From Gnomoniopsis sp. IMI 355080 (taxonomy: Eukaryota; Ascomycota; Sordariomycetes; Diaporthales; Gnomoniaceae), in assembly GCA_027946555.1 (NCBI GenBank), contig JAPEVC010000193.1:1-64000 (forward strand): a stretch of 64,000 nt of DNA, in the 5' to 3' direction. This document shows positions 23,170 to 34,136 of this stretch, piece after piece. Each line of letters opens with the position of its first letter. Position 1 is the stretch's first letter. Position numbers and translations under genes: made by a program. Under the pieces are notes generated by a model that saw nothing but the letters and a program-made list of their open reading frames with translations, was not told the DNA's origin and did no database searches.

Positions 23170-26100
23170 TCAGCCAGGCCTCTGGCCCATATGATCTCCA
23201 CTCTCAAACCCCATGTACGGCATATTCAAGTCAAAGTCCAACATGTCATTATCCAGCAAATTCACCGGCGCCCAACAATGCATCCAATTCATCCCCATAG
23301 AAGGATCTGGCCAAGGTCCCAGCGCATTGCCCCCGACACCGCCGCCGCCGGCGCCCGAATGGTCCGAATCGGCCGGTGTCAGCGCCGCTGCCCCACCGGC
23401 AGCCATGTTTCCACCACTATGATGCGTACCACTACTACCATCATTCGCCGACATGACTTGGTGTTGGTGGTGTTGGTGCTGGTGCTGGTGCTGCTGATGC
23501 TGCTGTTGACCTGATGTGGACATGTTGATGAGCGTGCCGGCGAGGCGCTCAGAGTCCTTTTGGTGGCGTGAGGTGGCGGCGCGCTCGAGGGCTTTTTGAA
23601 GGAGTTTGGCGGAGCGGCCTGCTACGACGCAGTCGTCGGACATGGTCTCGAGGACCTCGATGGCCATGCTGACGAGACGTAGGAGGGGTTGGATCTCGAC
23701 TTCGGAGGCTTCTTGGTTGATGTAGACGAGGATGACGGAGGCGGCGAAGATGGTGTAGGTGGTGTTGTAGAACCTGTTGGAGGAGGGGCGGGGCAAGTTA
23801 GTGGGGAGTACGGGATGAGTTGCAGGTACATGTGGCTCTGGGGGGAAGGTAGAAGTGGGGAAGGTAATTTTCAAGACATGGGACGAAAACTTACCATGTG
23901 CGGAAGAATTCGTGGTGTTTGTATGTTTCGTAGATGAGTTCGATGGTTGCTTTTGCCGAGTCCAGACATCTCTGAATCCCATCGTACGAGCCTGGTATTG
24001 ATGATCTTTCGGCATGCGTTGATGTGAGGAGGATGGATCCGAACAGCAATATCCTCAAATTCAAATACCGTATGTGGAGGACCAGTTTCTGCCGCTTCAT
24101 CCATATTGCCTCCTTGCTGCTGCTAACAATCGACTGGTTGATCGTCTGAGACGGCCGCGTACTCTCAGGCAGACTGGCCAGCCAATCGTTCAGCACCTGG
24201 TCCAACTGCTGGGCCAGCTCCACCGTCCTTGCAAGCGAGTTCTGTGTTAGGTATACCTTGATGCACACATGGCGCGTGATGCGGGAGAAGTCGACCATGG
24301 ATTTGATAATTGCGCAGTGCGGCGGATCCAGGAGCTCGAGGTTGCCATTCGGAAGCTCTGAGATTTCTGTGTATGGGAAATCGCGGTTGTGGTACTCGTC
24401 GCTGCCGAGACTGCTTGGTCGTCCCATGGCAAAACATAATTCTCTACAGAGAGTGGGGGTTGATCAGTCACCGCAGTCCAGTTTATGCAAAGGCGACAAC
24501 AACGGCTGTCTTGAGAATGTGGCTTACTCTTCCAGGGAGTACAGTCCCCACCACGTCTTGGACTCCGCCTTGAGCAAGGCCGCGCTCTTTTTGCAGTTGG
24601 GGCCGGGCTGCCGATTTATACCCATTGCTAGCGCAGTGCGGCCTGCGAGACCAGTGTAAAAGTAAGACCCTGGCGCGTGTTAGCAAGGCTGAGGATATGC
24701 TCAAGAGTGGCTGATAGCTTACAGTGTGAATTCAACTCATTTTGGCACACTTTGGCCTGGAGGTGAGAGTCACTAGTTAGCAACGCTCGTTTCGGTTACG
24801 ACAACGTCACAGCGTCGATACAAAAGGGAAACGCTCGACCCTAGAGGTGACATTGATAGAAAGGACACATTCCAGACTGACACTCCTGGGAGACTGTGAG
24901 GAAGTATTGAGTACTTACCAAGAAGAAGAAGCACTGAACCAGGTCAACATCCGTAACAATTTCCAACGCGGGAAGTTTTGCTCTGGCCTCTTTGAAAAAC
25001 TTTCTGCTCCATTGCTGATTGCTAATTCCGCCCACGGGCTCAGTGTCCCTGTACCCTACCAGGGCACCGAGTGAAAGTACACTGTAGTACAGCGGTACGA
25101 AATTAGCCTGTTGACGGATGGCGTCCTCGTCGCCAGACCATAATATTTCGCTCCGCTCCAGAAAGGATGTCTTGTCGAGAATAGGGTGTACATAATGAAT
25201 GGTCGAAAAGAAGTTATGCAAGAAAACACTGCATTGTCGGAAGTGTGTCGATTCAGATACCGAGGCTTGCCTCTCGAGCCCGGCCTGCGGTGATATGGGT
25301 ACCGGACCAGAATCTACGTCGGCCGGCGAGAAGGACGGATTGTGCAGGTTCGACAGCAGCACGGCGGCGGCGGCCTCGGATTCGGAGTGCTCATCGCCGC
25401 TGCCGGTGTCGTTGTCCTGCTGCGAGTCGCCGTCCCGCTTCTGAATCTGCGACAGCAGGGCGACCGAGGACGAGCTGCCGTAAAACTCGACACTGCGCGT
25501 GTGCTTGTTGATGGCGTGGACCTCCTGCCCGCTGGATGCGCCGAGGCGGGCGCGGATGGGCGAAGAGGGATAGCCAGACTCGGTGCCGGGTGAGCCTTGC
25601 GAGTTGGACGACTTGAATGTCACCAGGCCCGATAGTGCCGGCGACGTGCCTGCGGCGTGGCTGCTCTGGGCGGCGGCATTCTGAGCAGCGTCGACGGCGG
25701 CCGAGAGCTGGCGGACCTGTTCCTCAAGACCGCGTACGTACCTGTGATGAAGAGTCAGATGAGAGGTTTCACGACGTATGACAGAGCACCAGTGAGTGAG
25801 TGAGTAAGTGAGTGATAGTGAGAGACCGAGTGAGTGAGTGAGCGAAAGACCACTTACTCCGGGGTGAACCGGCCCCTCGTCACGTCCTGACCCTGGTAGA
25901 CACACTCGACGTTGCGATCTATATTCACCGACCGGGTCAGCGTTCGGTCTTCAGACGCCGTGAAGACATGAGAGGATAGGAGGAGGAGGAGGAGGATGGC
26001 AAGGCAAGGCAAGGCAAAGCGATACATACTCCGGCAGTAAGTGCAAGGGTAAAGTTCATCGCACTTGTTCTTCTTGAGACGGCACAGATTACAGGCCCTT

Positions 26101-26171
26101 GCGGCTCTTGGCCGACGGACCTTGTGACCGGAGTTCTGGTTGTGTGAGCCCGGATGGGCGGCCTGGCTCAT
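23170..26171 (-). CDS. Zn2Cys6 transcription factor with fungal-specific regulatory domain
   Basis: Seven exons: 26171-26030, 25918-25858, 25741-24919, 24756-24723 (only 34 nt), 24669-24528, 24443-23895 and 23773-23170. The total is 784 residues. The zinc cluster is canonical, C-X2-C-X6-C-X5-C-X2-C-X6-C, with Cys27, 30, 37, 43, 46 and 53; the last Cys is encoded in exon 2. A short heptad-like linker (YVRGLEEQVRQL) for dimerisation follows. The regulatory domain contains FLHNFFSTIHYVHPILD, YFYTGLAGRTALAMGINR and ELCFAMGRPSSL, the usual fungal_trans landmarks. The C-terminus has a Gln/His repeat and Gly-rich stretch. It starts 1.1 kb from the divergent quercetinase gene, so control of that gene is a reasonable guess. 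Introns 1 and 2 are mostly simple repeats. Confidence 0.93.
25791..25843. repeat. GTGA-type microsatellite inside intron 2 of the Zn2Cys6 gene
   Basis: An imperfect run of GTGA/GAGT units fills much of the 116-nt second intron. It contains several donor-like sites on the plus strand but leaves the minus-strand donor (GTAAGT) and acceptor (CACAG) intact. Confidence 0.8.
25978..26016. repeat. AGG and AAGGC microsatellites in intron 1 of the Zn2Cys6 gene
   Basis: About six AGG triplets are followed by three AAGGC units, all inside the 111-nt first intron. This gives the minus strand a strong pyrimidine bias between donor and branch site. Confidence 0.8.
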
Positions 26172-27292
26172 GCTGTCGATAGGAACGCGTCGCTCTCGGG
26201 GTGGGCCGCGAGCAGCAAAGCAGCAGGCCGGCAGTTAAGGTTTAGTCGAATTAGGGAGGGAGGGGAGGGGCGGGGAGCAGGAAAGAGACACTGTGAGGAT
26301 CAGGCCACAGCTGCGAGTTGACGTTACGCGTCTGCAGGCAAACAAGACGTTGTTGGTTGTGTGTGATGGCGTGTTTTGCGTGTGCACACAGCTAGCTTTG
26401 CTTAACCCTCCTACTCAGCACTTTGAGGGCCCCGGATCTTACCCGTGTCTGGTTTCAACTGCAGGCTGGCACGGACCGAGGTTCGAGATGAGTCTGCGGC
26501 TCTTTTGTTTCGGAGGCGAGGCACAGTCAGCGGACCCTGTGGCGCTGTAACCTCGCAACTAAAGCTTGGTCTCGGCTCGTAGGTGTGGCACTTCAATGTT
26601 TCCCCGCGCAGAAAGATGTTCTAGCCGCACGCGGGCGTGAAACGGTGGCGCGACCCCACAACTTCTCCATATAAACGTGCGTTTGGACTCTGGACAGGGC
26701 TGACTTGCAGATATACTATGTACTATGTAGCTCTGTACTAGGTGTACAGGCTAGACGGTGGTGGTACCCACTGACTTGAACTTCCTGTCAAACACATAGT
26801 CCCCGCCACTATGGTACCATGGTATCTGATTCTTGACGTTTATTTCGGATACTATGGTACATGACCTGTGAACAGGATGTAACATACGACCAGGTAGGCA
26901 TGAAGAGATCACCCTCGGACGAACTATATTAGGTAATCCATTTACCCTAACCCTACCCGGATCACGGCATAAACCCATAGTAACGGTACCCTCTTTTCCT
27001 TTGTTCAAAGGGCCGACGCCCTTGGTTTGGTTTCCGGAAATTCCGGACATTCAAGCACGCACTACACCCCCTGGATCGTCATGGATCGCTTCGAGTACTT
27101 GACATGGTGGGGCCGTAGCCCACAGGTCCGTGTCTGTGACCGTGCCACGAGGAAGTTCATAAAGTGCTTCTAGACTGCTATCACTTGAATACCCACGACC
27201 ACGGGATACCTTGCCAACATCGAGTCAACATCCAGCCTTGCTTTTCCAACCTTGTCGGAGCTTCCAGTGTTACATCGTGCCCTGAAGCAACC
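26172..27292. promoter_or_regulatory. Shared divergent promoter of the Zn2Cys6 gene and quercetinase
   Basis: 1.12 kb between divergent starts. It holds a perfect CGG-N5-CCG palindrome (27033-27047), a CGG-N4-CGG pair near 26958-26967 and several GGTACC or ATGGTAC words between 26762 and 26991, including the palindrome ATGGTACCAT at about 26812. A telomere-like CCCTAACCCT is at about 26945-26954. Short direct repeats of ACTATGT lie near 26715-26730. No gene is supported inside. Confidence 0.6.
27033..27047. promoter_or_regulatory. CGG-N5-CCG palindrome, candidate Zn2Cys6 binding site
   Basis: TCCGGAAATTCCGGA is an inverted repeat around one central base, with half sites CGG (27035-27037) and CCG (27043-27045) spaced by five bases. 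Zn2Cys6 dimers bind such paired CGG triplets. It lies about 246 bases before the quercetinase ATG, in the promoter shared with a Zn2Cys6 gene. Binding is not shown. Confidence 0.5.
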
Positions 27293-28515
27293 ATGAGCAT
27301 CCCCGTCCTGACAACTCCTCCCGATGAGAGGACAAGCTATATCATCGATCAGCTCGAGGGTGAGCGCATCACGATCCCCGGCAGTAAGGGCGTCTTCCGG
27401 ATATTGGCCTCGTCGAAGCAGACACAGGGTGGCATCGCAGTCTTCTCCAGTGGTGCCGTACTATCGGACGCGCCGGGCTTCCACTGGCACAAAGAAGCTC
27501 ATGATGTGTTCCTCCCCACAAAAGGTTTCTTGAAGCTATGGAATGGCGACAAGTGCCGGATAATGGGGCCTGGCGACTTTGCCTATGTGCCTCCTGTAAG
27601 TCTTTTGCAGATTCGTCTTTGAATAGAAACACTTTCCATCGAGGATACTACTGTATCTGGTGGGCTCGCGGTTGTCAGGCGGCTCAGCCAATGTCAAAAA
27701 TGCTGTCCATTATCACAGGTTTCTAGCAGCACTGACACCCTTTACAGACAGTCATCCATAACCCCGAGCTTCTCGGTCCCCATTCCGAACAACTCGGCCT
27801 CGTGGCACCTGGCGACTGGGTCGACTTCTTCCGCTACGTAGCCGAGTCCTATTCGGGCGTCATCCTCCCGGAAGGCGATGACCGCGACCTCAAAGGTCAC
27901 ATCATACCCAAGGTGATGGCAGCAAAAGACCGCTTCGACGTCCAATTCGTCCGTCCTGGGGGCGACTACAAGCCAACCGAGGTTGGCGACTGGCTCGACA
28001 CAGAGAACGTCCTTCCCGGCCCGGGCGAGGCCTATTTCCTCCGTGCCAACACGGGCCCTCGGCACATCCTCGGCGGTGTCATGTCCCGGCCTTTTATCTT
28101 CTCGTCGCAATGCAGCGGCAAGTTCGCCATCACGAGTCTCGAGAGCTCCAGTGTCTATGGAAAGAGTGCGCTCGCTGAGAAGTGGCTTACATTCAAGACT
28201 GTGGACCACTGCTTCTGTGTTCAGGAAGGTCTGTTGCGTGTCAAGCTTAGAAAGGACGGCAACACTACTGAATCGGCCGAGGTCAGGGAAGGGCAGACTG
28301 TGCTTGTCCCTGCAGGCGAGGCGTTTGTTTTGGAGTTTGGCAGTCGCTATGTCCGCGCGATCACGTTCACTAATGGCAAGGGAATTGAAGAGTTGGTCAA
28401 GCTGGCGGGTGGAGATTGTGCCAGTGTGGTGCTGCCGGAAGAGGCGGCGTCGGTTGATCAAGCCAAACTGCAGCAGGCCTGCAGTGACGTGGACGCGACT
28501 CTAGAGGATCTATAG
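27293..28515 (+). CDS. Quercetin 2,3-dioxygenase-like bicupin, intracellular
   Basis: Two exons, 27293-27595 and 27748-28515 (intron 152 nt), give 356 residues. Quercetinases open the flavonol C-ring with O2, releasing CO and a depside. The first cupin has GFHWHKEAHDVFLPTKG (62-78), with His64 and His66 as metal ligands and a fourth ligand candidate at His105 in TVIHNP, just after the splice. The position usually held by Glu in cupin motif 1 is Asp71. A second, degenerate cupin follows (WLTFKTVDHCFCVQEGLL, then GQTVLVPAGEAFVLEFG). No signal peptide is present, unlike secreted Aspergillus quercetinases. The gene is divergent from a Zn2Cys6 regulator and convergent with a flavin monooxygenase, which fits phenolic catabolism. 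The true substrate may be another phenolic. Confidence 0.87.
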
Positions 28516-28857
28516 ATTATACAAATCATTTGTGCCATACGTGATATTGGAAGCGGTTGCTTTGCAAGAGCCATTTTCACAAGAGGGACTGGCAGACTTC
28601 TACTTGGAGCAACGATACTATCATTCTTATGGTGCTGAATTCACTGGAAGGGAATGTGTAGTCTTGACATCCGACCAATGCCGTGTTTGTTGTATGTTAG
28701 AATTGCTCTAGATCCAACCTGTATCACGCCAACCCGACTCCTGAAATCCGACTCTAAATGAATTGCCATTGCCATGAGCGCGACGATGCTCTGCTCAACG
28801 GTTCTGAGCATAGCCTTATAACACGTTCTCCTGCTGAATGTTGCTTGTCCCCAAGAA
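28516..28857. other. Short intergenic region between convergent genes
   Basis: 342 bases between the stop codons of the quercetinase-like gene and the flavin monooxygenase gene. No structure stands out. Confidence 0.5.
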
Positions 28858-30476
28858 TCAGAATGGGTCCTTTGCGACCGCATCCTCTACCTCTTTAAAT
28901 GCATCATAACCGTACAACCACGGTTGCACGTCTGGACACGTCCACCTGCTGGGGAATGGGCCCTTAACCTCCTTCCCCAACATCGAAAGGAATAATTGGT
29001 CCCGAGCTTCCTGCTCCGGACCATCTGGCATGTGAAAATCTTTCCTCTAAACGCCCCAAATACTTTGTTAGTTGGACAGAAACCCCCCGGGAGCGTCAAA
29101 GTGTCTCGTCTATTCTTACGCACCTGTTTAAATGTCTCACGAGCAATTGCTTCGCCTCTTGCTTTTCGTAGCCTCTGGTACATTTCGAGTGCTTTGGGCA
29201 CTTGCTCCTTTGACTTGACGTGACCGAGGACCTGTCCCAAGACTGCACCATCTTCGACTGCTGAATTGGCACCTTGAGCAAGATATGGCAGCATCGGGTG
29301 GCACGAATCACCGCTGTGGAAAGTGACTTAGTCGGGAACCTTGACTTAGACTGGTGTTGGGAGAAACTCACACAAAGACCAGATTCGACTTATCATTTAC
29401 CCAAGATGATAGCTCCTCTCCTGCATCCGGGGGTGATCAGCCAAAAAGCGTTTGACATGCACGATGAGTTCCAATCATGTACTTACGGTGCATCAACTTC
29501 CACTTCTCAACCGTATCTACCTTGTCAAGGAATCGCTTCAATATAGGATCCCACTCGGCGAAGAGCTCCTTCATCTCCTCCACGCTACCAGACTGCCGGC
29601 TGACGCCCTCGGGCAAATCATCGGGCACGAGTAACACGACGTTGTACAGCTCACCAGCCCGCATCGAGTACCCCACGGCATGCGCACCAGGCCCTATCCA
29701 AAAATGACAGGTAGGATTGCTGATCCACTCCTTCAGTTCCGGGTCTGACGCCGCCTTATCAAGGCTCAGAACAACACGGTATGCCAAATCACCAGTCGGC
29801 AGTGGCGGGCTCGGCTTCCCCAGGTAGCACGCCCGGACCTTGGACCACACACCGTCAGCGGCTACTATGATGTCGCACCTCGCCTTCTCCCCGGACTTGG
29901 TGGTGAGCTCTGTAAGTTCAAAGTCCACAGACTCGACCTGCTCACCGAGGCGGAACTGTATGCCGAGCTCCTTTGCGCGGGCTACTAAGGCCAGTTGAAG
30001 ATCGACGCGGTGCATGTCGAGGAAAGGAGCACCGTATTTCTCGCGCATGTGCTTGTCGAAATCGTCTTCATGGGCGAGGACCTTGCCAGAGTAGCGGTGG
30101 ACCGTCAATGAGCGCGGCTCGGCCCCTGACTTCCATAAGTTCTCTCGCAGGCCCCATCTCTGGAGAATCCGGGTTGAGTTCGGGGTCACTTGAAGACCAG
30201 CACCGATCTAGCGTTGATGTAAAGTAAGTTTCCCCCCGAGTCTCATACGGTTCTGCAAGGTTTGTTTCCCTTTCCAAAAGAAACAAGAAAACAACATACC
30301 TCGAGAAGCTCTTTGGCAGATTCATAGACTGTGACATTGTGTCCCGAGAGAGCTGTTGAAATAGCCGTGGCGAGACCGCTTATGCCTGCACCAACGACGA
30401 TCACATCCAGTTTGATCGGTGACTTTTGCTGTGGACTCTCCCCTCCTTGGGCTACGTCGGCACGATTGACGGCCAT
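28858..30476 (-). CDS. FAD-dependent monooxygenase, salicylate-hydroxylase-like
   Basis: Five exons: 30476-30300, 30207-29487, 29420-29372, 29313-29124 and 29046-28858. The total is 441 residues. It is a class A flavoprotein monooxygenase, which hydroxylates aromatic rings with NAD(P)H and O2. The N-terminal FAD fold is DVIVVGAGISGLATAI (24-39). IGAGLQVTPNSTRIL is restored across intron 1. The central DG-type motif is CDIIVAADGVWSKVR. The second FAD motif GDSCHPMLPYLAQGAN is restored across intron 3. No signal peptide is present. I prefer the ATG at 30476 (context ACAATGG); an in-frame ATG at 30515 would add 13 residues. The end of the protein (WLYGYDAFKEVEDA) resembles fungal salicylate 1-monooxygenase-like enzymes. 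Location next to a quercetinase suggests use of phenolic acids released from flavonoids or plant defence compounds. Confidence 0.93.
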
Positions 30477-31355
30477 TGTCAAGGCCTGCCACGATCTCTT
30501 GAAAATGGTGAACATTTGATGTGGGGAGTGGGTGCCACAACAGATAGGGAACACCGCGCGGTCGGGCGAGTATGAGACGAACAGGTGTTTCGGGTCTTCA
30601 AAACTCTTGGGGTCACTTTTGCTTTTACGACAAATGCTATCCCGCCCAAGCGATCTAAAAAGGCACTACTGCTTCTAGCATACACGTTGCCGGTCTTGTT
30701 TACCGGAACAATTATAATAGGTTAGCTACGTAAATGATTGAGGATGGTGGCCCGCGGTCGCACCGCTCGAAAGGATTTCCCGAATCTAGCCTGCGAAAAG
30801 TTGTGGGCCCGATCGGATTATCCGGTCCACATTCCGCCTATTGAAGCCTTTCACATTTGGGTAAAAGCTGGGGAAAGCTGGGGTAGCTGAGGGTTCGAGG
30901 CTATTATCCCGAGACCCGTAGCCGAATTTCACAATGCGACCGCGTGGTCTGACAGACAGACGGTGGTCGATACAAGTATGACCGAGCACAGACTTTTGAA
31001 GTGATAGTCCATGAAAGTAGCGCATAAAGAGTGTCTGAACCTTGCTGCCTCGCCCTCCTTATCAAGGACCTGGGCAGAAACCACTAAACGATAATGTGAC
31101 AATCACAAAGATGCACAGCAAGGTTGGGCACATTTGAGCGGACTCGATCCGTCACGTCGATTGTTTGGCATTGATAAATGCGACTACCCTCGTTGAAGCA
31201 GCCGGTTGGTTACCATTGTCTATCCTGCAAAGCTTGTCCGGGATCTCAATCATCATCCACACGATTGCGACGGTGCCAGAACCATATATAGCAAGATCTA
31301 CTATACATCACAAGACCATCAACACCGGCGGATGAAGGAAGACTTGCGGGAGGCC
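30477..31355. other. Promoter of the flavin monooxygenase and 3' flank of the membrane-protein gene
   Basis: About 880 bases without a supported gene. Its left side must contain the monooxygenase promoter. Confidence 0.5.
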
Positions 31356-32861
31356 CTAGACGTTGTCATCGCTAGTGGACGACTCGGAATGCCTCATACT
31401 TCGGCCCGTTGACTCTGGCCATCGAGGCAGAGTCAAACTGGGCGAGTTCGATAGAGCCTGTTTCTCCCGTTCCTCGCTTTTCTCCTTTGTGTTTTCACCA
31501 GGCTCATCTGGTTGCTCAGCCCAGAGGGGCACCTCGTAAGCTCCGTCATTAGTGCTCGTAAAGACCTGTTCTGGAAGTGCCCGAGAGCTGCTGATGACGC
31601 ATTCTTCCACGATGACGATCCTGTAGAGAACATGGATGCGCTCAGCCGCACTCTCGACTATCGGCCAAAAGATCGGAATCGATCCCAGAATGCAAGCGAT
31701 TCTGTTCTCAGACTCGCCAAGGAGAACAATGACAGGAAAACTCCAAAAAGGGTCAGGGTGGGCGTCTGCCGTGGCCCCGTTGGCCAGGCACCGGGCAGCC
31801 GCGATACCCAGTATACTAGACAACCGTGGCGGTCAACGTTGTGTCTCCGGTTGTCATGTCGACTGAAGTCTTAAGGCAGGGACGATTTGGTGTCAAGGGG
31901 ACTCACATCAATCCCAGTAGCAGCAGCAAAGTCACCGATATCTTTGTTTTCCGGTCGGTACCTTTCTTGACAAGGAGATGGATGGGAAGAGCCCAGGTGA
32001 CTATGTCAAAGGCCATGTTCGAAGCGGTGGCTGAGACAGTTGTCTGATATACATTTGGGGGATCGGGACTCCCATAACCATAGCACGTAGCATGACCTGT
32101 AAAGTTCCAGAACTCGGATGGTGGAAAGCAGGGGAACCAGCCGATGAATGAGTAGATCGAGCCCCATATCGAGATCATCAAGAACAGGATTCTGCATATG
32201 AGGCGCATAAGGGGGTTGTCGAAGAGGCGGATGTATTGAGCCAGTAGTGACAGCTTCACCAGGGCATTGGACATCGTAAATGCTGCATTGGCGATCCAAA
32301 ATAGCTGCTGCCTTTCAGACCTTTCTCTTCAAAATCGCAAGTGTCCCGGGTACTCCGGATTCTATGGAATTGTAAGGTGATGATGAGTTACCTTGAAGAA
32401 CATTATTTTATCGTAGGCGAAGACGTCGGCTGACCGCTGACCCAAGCCGTAATTTTCGCTCAGACAAAGACATATTGCAGATGACGTGGCAGTCACCTGC
32501 ACAAAATTTTGTTAACCAAGTTGAATATAGAATGATGAGAATTGCAAGACGACCTACCAACGCAGCGACAATTATAGCATCGTCCCATCCGGGACACCGG
32601 AATTTGAAGATGCGCGTATAAACCCGCAGGCCGACACACAGCCAGGCAAAGATCTAGGGATATGCACGTCCATGAGTCACATTGCTTGAAGCCTTTTCCT
32701 TTACCTTTCCTTCCAGGGGAGGGGGTAGGGGAATTGGATGCTCAACATACCGTTAATGGAATAACGAAACCCCAAAACGTCGTACGCCGATTCTGCCACG
32801 GTAAGTCGTCGTCGGAATACGCACGATGAGTGCGGCCATCATCAGTCAAATTTGCGTACAT
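31356..32861 (-). CDS. Rhodopsin-fold integral membrane protein (SAT4/PTH11-type)
   Basis: Five exons: 32861-32751, 32653-32558, 32496-32392, 32307-31907 and 31815-31356. They encode 390 residues with seven likely membrane segments. The order fits the fungal rhodopsin domain: GFVIPLT..IFAWLCVGLRVYTR, then CPGWDDAIIVAAL, NALVKLSLLAQYIRLF, NMAFDIVTWALPIHLL, the basic loop KKGTDRKTK, LLLLGLIILGIAAARC and ENRIACILGSIPIFWPI. The tail of about 90 residues is hydrophilic. The fourth exon has two adjacent acceptors (CAGCAG), so proteins of 389 or 390 residues are possible. Members include the PTH11 group, which senses host or surface cues in plant pathogens, but most have no known ligand. The extracellular CFEM domain of PTH11 is absent here. 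A receptor role for phenolics is speculation from context. Confidence 0.88.
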
Positions 32862-34136
32862 GGGCGCGATAGGTGGGAGTTCAACTCCTGGAGCATACAC
32901 GACAAATATTCGAAAGCATTCGAAGGATGTCGACAGTCTCTTATAGCTTGAGCTGACTGCCCGAATGGGGATGTGTACTGACCAAAGTTGCTGCTCGGCA
33001 GGGTATACTTTCAGTACCACCTGGCTCTACCCACATGCAGGTGTGGTTGACAACATAAATAAGCCTCCCACGATTCAGTTCGAATTGGAAGTCAGCATTC
33101 TAATTGGACCGCGCCAAATGTTGTGCAGCAAGTAGAACCTAAATACTATCCCAACTGGGAGGGGTAGTCAAAGCGTACTAGCTGCGATTAATATACAAGC
33201 TTCCAGATCGCACATTAGGTTCATTGGTGAGACGGGGGCTATGAGAACGGATGTCAAGACGACTCAACAATTTCATCTTTCCGACGCTCTGGTCGCGCAC
33301 TGGGTCACAACTTACAGCGAACAAAGCAACATGATAGGTTAGGTAGGAGTGCGGCCACGTTGCAGGTTTTTGAACTTCGAGTGATTTCATACATTATCGC
33401 AGTTCTGTATTATACACGACTTGCAAGATTTTGACAAGTTCAGCTCACAGAAATGAACGTTTTCGCGGCAACGCACATAGGCAGGGTTCGAACTTCTCTA
33501 GCCTCTAGGGAGCCTTGCGGAAGTCAAAAAACACGATAATCCAATGTCAATGAGGCTCAATGTTCACTTGATATACTGCCTGATATTCTTTTCGAGTCGA
33601 GTTCTGTCCCGATTGGTCAAATCTTCCACATTGTTGAATCTGCAGATAAGCTTATGTCCAATGCAAACCCAATTGAATGATTTCAGATTGCGGCGGCTCT
33701 GACGTCCGAAAAGCACTACATGGAGTCTGACAATGTGTCCTGTAAAATGAGAGTATCGTATTCTCCTGAGGAGGGTTCCTCCCAGAACAGAAATCAGGCT
33801 GGTCAAAGGTCTGATAGAAGATCATCCAAACGCATCGTGCTTTCCTCCCAAAACTCAGAAATCTGTAAACTTCAGTCTGCAAGAGGTCACAGAAAATTCC
33901 GAACCCTTGAATTGGAAGGTGCCTCTGACAGTTGATCCTTTGGGACCCAGATTGCTCCTTTCGAAGGACTACCAGAGAATTTTGAATGGCTAAATATCTC
34001 GACGTCACGTCTTTTGCAAACCACCTTGGGCGCCTCAAATCCTCGAATTCTTACTTCTTCTGCTTTCCTCAACAGTCGATACCGATAGTGTTCATCCATT
34101 CTTTTAGACAAGCAGATTAAATCCTACTTGACCAAC
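32862..34136. other. Intergenic region containing a possible gene relic
   Basis: Promoter of the rhodopsin-fold gene at the left. Fragments of a possible decayed gene on the minus strand (33564-34111) and the promoter of the small secreted protein at 34137 lie at the right. Confidence 0.5.
33564..34111 (-). pseudogene. Possible decayed gene of unknown family
   Basis: Three minus-strand fragments in different frames look more protein-like than random. They are a charged N-terminal piece beginning near 34111 (EHYRYRLLRKAEEVRIRG), a middle piece and a C-terminal piece ending at 33564 (HKLICRFNNVEDLTNRDRT). Two in-frame stop codons separate the middle from the end in one reading frame, and I found no splice sites that join them. 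It may be a relic, or a real gene whose introns I cannot place. Confidence 0.25.

Noticed and set aside
33484..33495. GGTTCGAA-like word that could be a tRNA B box
   Set aside because: Flanking bases do not form a T stem and no A box or acceptor stem is present. Similar words near 21211, 30890 and 43480 fail in the same way.
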